From Paramacrobiotus richtersi (lineage: Eukaryota; Tardigrada; Eutardigrada; Parachela; Macrobiotidae), in contig JAQGAU010000055.1 of assembly GCA_034698045.1 (NCBI GenBank), forward strand, positions 1 to 47,514: a stretch of 47,514 bases of DNA, in the 5' to 3' direction. A program made the position numbers and the translations under genes. The notes under the pieces are model-generated. The model was given only the letters and a program-made list of their open reading frames with translations, ran no database searches and was not told where the DNA came from. Position 1 is the stretch's first letter, and each line of letters begins with the position of its first letter. This document shows, one piece after another, positions 10,572 to 20,384 of the stretch.

Positions 10572-13500
10572 ATGATGTCTATCGCTTTTCATTTTATGAA
10601 TGAATCGTCACCATCTCAGAGACCGAAATGTAGCAAAGGTAGATTTGTCAAGGTGGACATCGTTTGTGCTGTTTGCAATTATCGTGTCGACGACGACACT
10701 GAGGATGAGAAGCGTGGGATGCTATGTTTTCCAAAACCATCCGCCACCCAGTATTCTCAGTGGCTGAATGCAGTCAGCAATCAGCATGTGATATCTCCAA
10801 ATTCCAGAGTGTGTTCGGACCACTTCAATGCGGATGATTTCCTGAAGCCATTCCAGCGCGGTGACAAGATTTGCAAACTGAAACCCGGAGCGGTGCCTAG
10901 TCTGTTGTTGCCTAAAAAGTCGCGTAGAAACTGTCTGACGATGAAGCCCGGTAAATGCTTCAAGGTGCTATGAGTATTTGAGAGTCTTTAGCAAAATGTA
11001 TTGCTTTGACAGAATATGGTTATCGTCGCCGTAAGCGTAACGAGCGTACAGCGAAGGGGGTCACCCAAAAGAAACGAAAGAGAAATCCATTGCAACCGCC
11101 CAGGAATGTTAGTTCAAATCCGCTCGACCTGCAGTTGTTTCCAGTAATCTGTATGTTGCGCTACGTTCACTCATAGCTAGTTGGTCTTGCAAGTTGGTCT
11201 ATCTTGACGTACTGTAATGGTGCAGTTTGTCCTCTGTGTGGTCTCTGGAAGGACGAACCCTGCTGGGCACATACGAACACCGTTGCTGACCAGGCCGTCC
11301 TTCCCTATGCAGTGGCCAGCCTCCCGCAAGCACTGTATCTTGGAACTTCGACCGATGTATCGCAAGGTACAGATTTCACAGATATTTCGGGTGAAAACTT
11401 CAAAACTCACGAACAAATATGTACAGTTAGATTGTGTACTAGATTAAAATAATGATACATAGCAAAAAGTAATAAAATTATTCGGTTTGTTGTAAAGTTT
11501 TTTCTTGGCAGTGAAAGCTATTTTTGCCAAGATCCCGCTCCCGGCGCAGACCGTGTTCGGACCGTTGGTCGGGGCGCTGGTGGACACGACGCCAGGATCA
11601 AAATATGCCTTAAAGGACCAATCGGACCAGAAGATTCGTTATTTTGATTTAGAAAACGACAAGCTCTCTAACTGGATGAAATTCGTTCGTTTTGCCGAAA
11701 ATACCAGAGAGCGGAACGCAGCCGTCTATTTCCGCGATGAGAAAGTGTACTTTGTCACGACGCGAAGCATCCAGTTAAAGGAGGAACTGAAAGTGGGATA
11801 CTCTTCAAAATATGCCAGTGTTTTTGCCGTTAGCTTCCTGGCAGCGCCTGCAGAAGATGAAGATTGTAAGTGATTTTGTGCTGTGCTGCATCGTAATTTG
11901 TGGTTGTAATCAATGGTTTTCAGGTGATTCCGAAGAAGAGACGAATCAGGCGGTTGTGGTAAAGACAGTGCCGGAGATCGATAACTACCCGCCACTGGAG
12001 CCGTTGTTACCGGGATGTTTGCCGATGAATGAAGATCCGGTAGTTGTCAACCTTCCTAGTGGTCTGTTGGATATCCCATTTTATCCGGAAGAGAACTCAC
12101 TGCCAGGCTGGAATAATACCTACAACCAACCTCATGACGTTACAGGGGAATTAGGCTCGGTATTAGACGCGGTACTGGAAAAAAACGACAGTCTTCTGCA
12201 AGGTCAGTCAAGTTTTAGTCAGTTAATAGTCTGTGAATTTTTTTCGTCTACCGTATATGGGCGTGCAACCTGGAAGGTGTTATAGTTAAGCAGTCGACTG
12301 GATTACTTGTAAGGAATTTCTTGTTTATGGTTTACCCGTTGCAGCGCAGTCATCAAATGTGAATACAGGGACATGTCATTCAGAATCCGCTCCCGTTTCT
12401 CCTTCTCCTGTCGTGTACACTCGAACCAATTTTCGTTTTTCCTTGGTCGATTCTGAATCTCCAGGTGTCAGAAGGTCAAAGCGAAGAAGAAAGATTATAC
12501 ATTATGAAGATTATCCAGAATCACCTCCAGATTCTCCTCCTCCACCTGTCGTCACAGTGGAAGATTCTGAATCTACGGGTGTTAAAATACCAAAGCGACG
12601 AAGGAGAAAGCCATATCCGGCAACGAAATCGACCGAGTGTGATGCGTGCGGAAAATGGCAAAACGGGATTTGGAAGCCGAAACTGAACAACCATGGGCAC
12701 ATGTGGAAGTATCATAGGGACCACTGCATGGAGCACTGGAAGTATCAGTGTCCGGATTGTTTGATCAAGTGGCCGAAGAAGCGTGGACTCACGAGACACA
12801 TTTCCACGGTAGGATTTGGTTTCCGACCAGATTGGTGGCAGATAACACATACTTTATTGGGAAAGTGATACAACGAAATTGGCGGTAAAATAGTTGTGTG
12901 GTAGTGTACTTACTGTTAGGTGGAGCTGTATTGACCCGAAGACGACCGAAGTTTGCCGATGTTTCTTTGTCGTTTCTCATCTGATACAGGGAGCCCTAGG
13001 AAATGCCAACTCTTTCGTTATTATTGCCTCGTTATCTAGGATCAGAAGTCATAACAATGCGGTGGTCAGTTCGCATCAGACTACCCGTATAACTAGAATC
13101 GGTGTAATCACGACATACATAGAAAAAGAGGAGTTTTTCTGTTCCGTTGTTGTTATCTGTAGTGGCACGATCAGTATCCGCCAAGCAACAATTCTTTTAG
13201 GATATTTATTTAAATATTGTAAAATGTTGGAAGTTTCGACTGATTATCCGGTAACTGCAAACTAAACGTACTTCCAAGCTGAGCTTTGTAATGTTACAAA
13301 TGCATTTTATATATGTTTTCAGATGCATCCCTGTCCTGTCACGGTCATCTCTCAAAACTCCCAAGCTGTTCAAGAGGCCATGGAGCAGGTCAGAACAAGC
13401 GGATATTTCACGTATAACTGCCGAAGCTGCCAGCGACATTATCTGAACAAAGCGATATTTGACCTACACAAACTGCGCCATGGGGCAAAAGACTCGCTGG

Positions 13501-14532
13501 AACTGCGCCCGGAACGTTGCTGTCCATGCTGCGATTACATTGCCGAGCGTTTCGAGGATCTAATGGAGCACTGCGTGACACATTCACAGGATAGCAACAA
13601 TAAACTGTGCATTTTCTGTGGCCAAAGTGCCAAGGACATTAGATTCCATATGAAGAAATACCATGCGGAGATCATGGAGGAAACAACCAAGGTTAGTTTC
13701 AGGCGTGCAAAATTTATATATGAATTTAGAATTTATATGTGCAAAATGTACATATGAATTTAGAATTTATATATGAAAAATTAATAATTATGAATTTAGA
13801 ATTTATACATGCAAAATTTAGAATTCATCCAAAAAAATTATAACATTCAAAAAATCAAAAAATTTCCAGTAGCTAGTGAAGTCTCTTCTAAAGAGTTTGG
13901 CTACTGTAGTGTCATAATTATATAAAAAAATGACGTTTAAATTGCAGGTTGAAGCGTTTTTTGCTTTTCCCTAATTGTTAAACCGTCCAGTAGCAAACTT
14001 TTCAAGTTCATAATTGTTTAGAAATCTGTCAGGGTCTATAAACGTATTTTTCGTAAAGGACTGGAAATTCCAGTGCGACGAGTGTGATCATCGGTTCTTC
14101 CGAGAGAATCTCCTGCAACATCATAGGAAACTGCATAATGATGCGACATCCGGCTTCCAGTGTCTATACTGCGCAAAAATCATCTGGCCATCCGATTTCA
14201 GCACCCACACCGCTGAGCATAGCATCAACGAAGTGTTTAAATGTCCGTGCTGTGTGAAAACCTTTCGCCGGTATCCGTTAATGCGGCTGCACTACCGCGA
14301 TACGCACGATCTCAAATCCATGAAAACCTGCGACATTTGTCAAGAAGTTTTTCGGAATCCACTGAAACTGAAGGTCCACATCAATAAAGTGCATATGATT
14401 GATAATCGAGAAGAAGAACCTGTCAAAAACAGTAAAAAGTTACCGGAAGAAGGTGAAAGTGGCTCAGAAAGTGAAGACGCCGAGGTGTATCCTAAGCGGA
14501 TCCAAAGGAGAAAGAAAAAGAAAATATCTTAA
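10572..14532 (+). CDS. P3: THAP-PR/SET-C2H2 zinc-finger protein (PRDM9-like)
   Basis: Eight exons: 10572-10950, 11013-11150, 11226-11366, 11512-11865, 11924-12202, 12345-12808, 13323-13691, 14059-14532. Total 2598 bases in frame, 865 aa, all GT-AG. A THAP domain (residues about 30-115) shows CAVC, CFPKP, QWLNA, CSDHFNADDF and AVPSLLL. After a basic RRRKR-type linker come the knuckle CPLCGLWKDEPCWAH, PR/SET (FGPLVG, NWMKFVRFAE, EELKVGYSS), an acidic linker, two basic patches (RRSKRRRK and PKRRRRK, likely nuclear localisation) and nine C2H2 fingers. The fourth-last exon is longer than in P2 by 171 bases (a Pro/Ser-rich segment with a repeated DSES word). The C-terminus ends in a basic RRKKKK tail missing in P2. 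This is the best-preserved complete member together with P2. Confidence 0.88.
13708..13830 (+). repeat. Short tandem repeats in a P3 intron
   Basis: Within the intron 13692-14058, tatgaatttagaatttata recurs at least three times with partial copies (tgcaaaat joins some units). It is an AT-rich intronic minisatellite with no sign of coding. Confidence 0.7.
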
Positions 14533-15203
14533 AAATTTCATGTGGTTAGTTGGCATTTGGCATATTTGAATGTGGATGGATGGCCGGTTTTGCTGAAGGG
14601 AACAATGGTGATACTGCTTCTAGAGTATGGAGTCCTTGTTGGAAACAAAATAAAAAGCAGTCAGCATTTGCAAAGCCACTTACGTGTCATGCGGATGCCG
14701 TGTGGCACATATCAGAATTTGCATAAAAAAACGGTGATACTGTGTAGAATAAACTGGTACAGTGCGAAGACCGGCTGTCGTACAATTAAAGGAGAAATAA
14801 TAAATAACGCGAATAATAAGAATTGTTTTAACTCCAACCGGAAGACGATGTTGAACGATTCCAGTGCGGTCGGACTGGGTAATTCCTGCGTACGGTGCAG
14901 CCGCCAGCACGAGTTGGCTGTACTGAAATAGCGCCCATACTCGAATTCTGCCGAAGTAAAATTCGCTTTTTATTTTTTTGTTGTTGTTGGGAAATGTTGC
15001 AGCTCAGCAGCTGTGATCGCGAAGTTATGATCTTCGTTTAGTGCATTTCTCGAACACACCTCATCTGTGCGCTGTATGGTGTACTTTTATCTTAAATTCC
15101 GCCTGCGTTGGCCTTCCGTAAATTGCTGAATGTGCCAGGTCTCACAACTGCGTAACTGACTGAAGCAGACGCTGATCATCAAGCTTCAGCGCAGTCCACA
15201 GAT
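14533..15203. other. P3 3' flank and P4 upstream region
   Basis: No THAP or other known exon is found here. AATAAA occurs at 14649-14654, a possible P3 poly(A) signal. The segments 14826-14937 and 15121-15183 are clearly similar to the region ahead of P5, so they belong to the upstream part of P4. Confidence 0.55.
14826..14937 (+). promoter_or_regulatory. Conserved upstream block of P4
   Basis: It matches 20021-20147 ahead of P5, with runs such as cggactgggtaattc, acggtgcagccgcc and gagttggct. No shared reading frame was found, so it looks like promoter or 5' UTR rather than protein. The word G|GTAATTC inside it could be a splice donor of an untranslated leader exon, joining to the acceptor-like cag just before the start codon region. 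Confidence 0.45.
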
Positions 15204-18200
15204 ATGCTTCTGTTTAGTCCGAACCATCCGCGAGCAGTTCCTGTGAAGGAAATTTGTACGTTAATCAGTTTATTACAATGACGCCGTTACTGATCGCGTT
15301 ATTGCAATTTGCGAGAGATGCAGTTCCTGGGATGAGGAACCCTGCTGGTCCCATGTCAAGAAAGTTCCTGATCAAGTCGTCCTTCCCTATGCCATTGCGA
15401 GTCTCCCACCCGTGCTTTATCCAGGAATTTCGACAAGCTTAACCCAAGGTAATTGAATCCCTGTGTCAAATGCGTGACGAACGCAGACCCGAGTCTGGGA
15501 AACGAAACCGCAGAAAATTCTTGAAAAATTATGTTTTTTTACTTTTTATAAAGTTTTTATAACTTTGGCTGAAAGAAATGATTGTTATTTATTTAAAAAA
15601 ATTTTTGTAACTAGGAAATGCACACAGGAGATGAATGCATATAATAAAAAAAATTTAAAATAGAGAATAATTATGTTGTAAAGAAATGTAGGAATTAAAA
15701 AAAATAGGGAGAGTATGAGCGCACCAATCGCACTTATTCTTGTGCCTGTTTTCGGTGATAAAGCCATATTTGCGAAGATCCCTCTTGAGCGGCAAACCCT
15801 CTTTGGACCGCTTGTCGGGCCGTTTGGCGACACTGTGAAAGAGTGTAAATATGCCTTGAAGGATGAAAAGAACCGAGAAATTCATCACTTCCAGTTGGAG
15901 AACGACAAGCTGTCCAACTGGATGAAATTTGTCCGTTTTGCTGAGAATCCCGACGAGCAGAATGTCGCTGTGTATTCCCGTGAGGGCCAGGTGTATTTTG
16001 TGACGACAAGGAGAATCGAAGCCAAGGAGGAACTGAAAGTGGGCTATTCGAAGAAATATGTCGATTCTTTCGGTGATGATTCTTTAGGTAAGCCTACAGA
16101 TGGTGAAACTCCTGTGTATTTGTTGGTGCATAATTTTAAGTAAATAAAAGCTGATGAAAAACGGATCTGTAATCTGGAGGCGTTTCTTGTGTAGCTTCGA
16201 CGTATTCGCAAAAAGCTCCAACGCCAAGAGCGGAGAGTCCAGAAATTTTTGCTCCAGGTGCGGTTATGTCTTACAAATTTTGTTGCAAGTTACTATTTTC
16301 GGGAAATAGTTTCTTCGTCTGATTTTTGGATTTAAATTTTTTGCTTTTTAGTCCGATGTGCATTTTGTGTACTGATTGTTCTTTAATTTTTTGGGTTTCA
16401 GGTCGATCAAATGAAAATGTGAATACATCGTATGTGGTTAGTGGACTTGACGAGGATGTGCTGCCCGATTCCTGTTCATCTGCAGTTTCGTCGACGGATG
16501 AAAGTGTGCCGGAGATTGGTATTCCTCCTGGTGAGTTGACTGTACCGTCGTCCGTTTTCGTATACTCGAAGAAAAACGTTTACGGTTGTTTTTGTTGAAT
16601 TGTATGGTAATAGTTGATATCATGCATGTTTACCAGTTTACCTGACTTTCCGGTGCAAATTCGTCTGAACGTTCGTTTTTGCTTCCTTCGGTATTTGAAT
16701 TGGTTTCTCTTAGTTGCTGGGAAAGCTGTAATTCTGATTAATAGTAACTGTTGTGGATTATTTCACACTGTGTAGTACTACGTATGATATGGCACGGTTG
16801 CATAACTTGCATTGTAAGTATTGTTCCAGCAAAGACATTACACACTATCCCAGCACCGAATAGCCTTCCTAGCGTCCAGGAAAGCGGGGAAATACGACCG
16901 CCCCTCAGAATCCTTACAAAGCCACGACGTTCCAGAGCAGTCAACCAGCCCATCCTCCCCTCTGGTCCCCTTGCATCGAGCATTGTCCTGACACTTCCGC
17001 CTTACCTGACCGAAAACATCCAGCGACCCAGTTCACCACCAGCTTATCCACAGTCCAATCCATCGTCGATGGACGGACCGTACATTCTCATTGCACGTCC
17101 AATACCTTCCAAATCACATCCCGTTGACGTGTGTATCGATAGTCCGTCTGACCTGACCGATAACATCTTTCTACCGAGTTCACTACCAGCTGATCCACAG
17201 TCCAGTTCATCTTCAGCGGACGAACCGATGATTCTCGTAACACGTCCAATTCCCTCCGAATCGCCTCCCGCTGACATGTGTGTCGATAATCCGGCGCCTG
17301 GTGAAGCTGTTGCAACGAATGATCAATCTGTGCAGTTGGAAAGGATACTGCACGCCAGGCGGCTAAGGAGAGATGATAGACGAAAGAAATACAGGGAATA
17401 CCAGGAAAAACATCCCGATCAGCTGAAGGAGAAGCGGATTCGACAACGGGAGAAGTGTCCGGTGTGTGAGACAGTGGTGAACCGGGACAAAGTGGTGACC
17501 CATCTTAAGGATCGTCATCCGGAGTATTGCCAGGAGAATTTCAAATTCGAGTGTTTACACTGTTCCACTGTATGGCCCACAGATAAATCTGTCCGATACC
17601 ATGTTGCAATGGTAAATGCCTCATTTCAGTTGACGAGCAGTTAAGGAACGTAATTTTGTCGGAATTACATATACCAGACTTGCGCGCTTCAGTATTGCTT
17701 TTGATGTTGTTATTAATTTTAGTTTTTATTATTAACAGGCTGTAAATGGTCTACATTCGTTTTTGTTAATTAGACTCACCAGACGATTATTGTTCAAATT
17801 TTATTTGATACATTAATTTGTTTGCAAAACTTCATTACCTTACAGAATTGTCATTTCTAATAAACTTAGTTATAATTAGTTCGGTATCAGTGTTTGCAGT
17901 TGCTTTTTCCTGTACTGCAAAAATTAAATGGTAATTTTGTACGCAATTCAAAGCAGTCTTTTCCGGTTGTTCAACAGTATTAAGAAAGCTGATAATTAAC
18001 TAGATTCGGTTTTACGCTTTATTGTATGACGTAATTAACATTGGTATTAATTTTATTCGAATATCTAGGCGCATCCTCATCTCAAACTGACTGCGACGAT
18101 TCCTCGGGATGCTGCTGCAATAGACGAAGCCATCGATCACTTGAAAGCAACAGGCGATTTCACTTTTTACTGCACCTCCTGCCGTCAGCATTTTCCAAAG

Positions 18201-19634
18201 AAAAGCATCTTGAATTTGCACAAATTGCGCCATCGTGGGGCGGAGCCACTGGAAGACCGTCCCGACCGGAATTGCCCGTGCTGCCCTTACGTCGCACAAA
18301 ACTTTGCAGATCTGGTGGAACACTCCAGGCACCATTCTGTGGCATCGTACGAAGCCAAACCTTGTATTTTCTGTAGCGAAGCGGTTCTCGATGTTAAGGA
18401 GCATGTAATGGAACATCATTCCCAGATCTTCGAGGACGCGACAAAGGTAAATGTTTATATTTTTTTTCTTCATTGGCGATGTGATGTTTATTGCAGATTT
18501 ACTCAACTGAATTTATTTAAGTGAGACAAATAAATTTATTCAAGTGAGACAGTTGGATTTTTATTGGAAATTTATTTAAGTGAAACAATTACATTTGTTT
18601 TAAGTCAAAGAATTTATTTATTGTGCATAATCCATTGTACTTATTACCGGATCATCTACACTGAAGTGTGCTTAAAAGTTATTTAATATTCTTTACGGAT
18701 TTTCCAACTGTGATAGCGTTCAGTGCAAAGTTCTCGGTTTCTCTGTGTGTTTTTTACACATCCGTTAACTTGTTTACACATTTTTACAGTTTTTTCTCTC
18801 CCTTGTCGTGTATGTATTGTGGAAGATCAGTAGAAAAATCGAGTGAATTATCATTGATTTTGTCCAAAAGTAAAACTGAAACGGTAAGAAAAATAAATTC
18901 TAGTATAATATAGTAACAATAATATAATATTACAGTATAATATAATACAAACGATAATATAATATAGTACCGTTTTTGTAAACTGCTATAATAATTATAC
19001 AGTAATGTCAAAAAACACCACAATGTCATATCAGCTCGGAAAACACTTATGATAAGTAGATGAAATGATATATTATTTATTTATTGTTATGTAGTTAATT
19101 TTTTTTATTCTAATTATTATTTCATTTATATTATGATTTATAATTTTATGATTTATAAAAAATGTTTATATTTTGAAGGACTGGACATCCCGGTGTGAAC
19201 AGTGCGGTAGTCGCTTTAACACGCGCCACCGCTTACATCTGCACATGCGGAGCCACACGGGTCTCCAGTGTCTGTATTGTGCGAAGCTATTCCATGAGAC
19301 AGTGCACCTGAGCGCCCACACTCGGGAGCACAAAGTGGACGACCGATTCCCCTGTCCATTCTGCAAGAAACTCTTCCCTAATTACACGCAGATGCGGGTT
19401 CACTACCGTGACATGCACGACGTCAAGTCCATGAGACGGTGCGATGTGTGTGAGCAGGTGTTGAAAAACAAGCCCATGTGGTTGTTTCACATGAAGAAGT
19501 TCCATCCGGCTCATGTGCCGGAAAGGACGACGGCGAAGAAGAAATATATAAAGAAATGTAAAAAAGATGGGAGGGATGCGTTGGCTGATTGCCAGGACGT
19601 GGCGGATTGGGTTGGAAGCCACCATCATCAATAG
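15204..19634 (+). CDS. P4: PR/SET-C2H2 zinc-finger protein without THAP
   Basis: Exons: 15204-15255, 15308-15448, 15764-16087, 16195-16257, 16402-16530, 16830-17611, 18069-18446, 19179-19634; 2325 bases, 774 aa if all are used. Residues 18-64: knuckle CERCSSWDEEPCWSH and the SLPPVLYPG segment. Residues 65-172: PR/SET (FGPLVG, NWMKFVRFAE, EELKVGYSK). Residues 236-497 include a Pro/Ser-rich stretch with two 49-residue repeats and a basic segment, followed by the first fingers; nine C2H2 fingers in all. Odd: the knuckle exon lacks a normal acceptor (gcaa where P5 has gcag), which would force skipping or a non-standard site. Skipping 141 bases keeps the frame. The start ATG was chosen because P5 matches from the same codon; an acceptor-like cag lies three bases before it, so an upstream leader exon is possible. 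Confidence 0.75.
17031..17325 (+). repeat. Two coding tandem repeats of 147 bp in P4
   Basis: The unit beginning gttcac(c/t)accagct starts at 17031 and again at 17178, a spacing of 147 bases or 49 codons. Each unit contains a SSP/LP...P-S/D run, a RPIPS(K/E)S core and a (V/M)C(I/V)D(S/N)P segment. It is low-complexity, Pro/Ser-rich and probably disordered. P5 has three units with the same period. Confidence 0.8.
18508..18610 (+). repeat. Short repeats in the P4 intron
   Basis: The word tttatt(t/c)aagtga(g/a)aca occurs three times at about 18511, 18535 and 18571 within intron 18447-19178. Further on, 18900-18968 is a run of ataata-type AT repeats. No coding signal is seen in this 732-bp intron. 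Confidence 0.6.
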
Positions 19635-20384
19635 CATGGGAAATCAGAGCGGATAAAGGGCGAAGAAGAAATTCTGGTTGTTTTTGTACAGATCTGGTGT
19701 GCTGTGTCGAGAAGTGTTTGTACAAGTTACTCCACAGTATATTTCGACAGTTTTACAAGTATGGCGAATTAAAGTTTAACGGGAAAGACAGTGCAGTGTA
19801 TTATACACCCGTTAAGAGTGATAATTAATGCGACAACGTTGGTTTTGTACTTTGTGAGTTCTTGTACTTCTCCAACAGCAGTCGGTTTATTAAGCTTCGC
19901 GCCTTCTCAATGCATCCTGTTGTGACGTTGTCATTTGAGTCGCGCTATCAGCTCACTGTTACCACACAAATCAAAACGACTTTTTTTACTGTCAACAGAA
20001 CCTGCCATCATCTAACGAAGTTTTTAATTCCACCGGAAGAGAATGTTAATACGTTAACGGTTCAAACCATGTGCGTCCGGACTGGGTAATTCGTGAGAAC
20101 GGTGCAGCCGCCCAGTACGGGTTGGCTTTACGGAAATATCGTCCATTTGTTCTGACACAATAAATAATTATAAATTTCGTAAAATTGTAAAAATAAGTTT
20201 TGTTTTAACAATAAAAATCGTTGCTTTTTCCTTGTGGCAGCTGCGATTTCGAAGTTGTCCTGATTGTAGTGTACGTTTACATATCCATGAAATTCCTGAA
20301 TGTGCAAGGTCCTCCAGTTGCATAACTGACGAAAGCAGAAACTGATCATCGAAGAGCTAACTGCAGTTATTCCTAGCGTCAGAT
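19635..20384. other. P4 3' flank and P5 upstream region
   Basis: No exon is recognised. 20021-20147 is the block conserved with P4. The following 20290-20353 also matches P4 15121-15183 (ctgaatgtgc..ggt, actga..gaagcag..actgatcatc). No THAP remnant was found ahead of P5. Confidence 0.55.
20021..20147 (+). promoter_or_regulatory. Conserved upstream block of P5
   Basis: Counterpart of 14826-14937 ahead of P4, about 240-360 bases upstream of the start codon. The similarity is patchy but in the same order and spacing, and frame-independent, which fits regulatory or leader sequence. Confidence 0.45.

Noticed and set aside
12511..12850. Minus-strand open frames within P3 and similar ones in other genes
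   Set aside because: They lie opposite conserved finger exons, have no recognisable domain and no matching splice sites, so they are shadows of the coding strand.
14542..14931. Open frame between P3 and P4 as a small gene or THAP exon
   Set aside because: No THAP residues, no splice pattern, and its right half matches the P5 upstream block without keeping a frame.
15751..15763. Non-AG splice acceptor at the PR/SET exon of P4 and P5 (ttttcgg...)
   Set aside because: A normal AG exists a few bases further on (gataaag|CC) and keeps the frame in both genes, so no unusual splicing is needed there.
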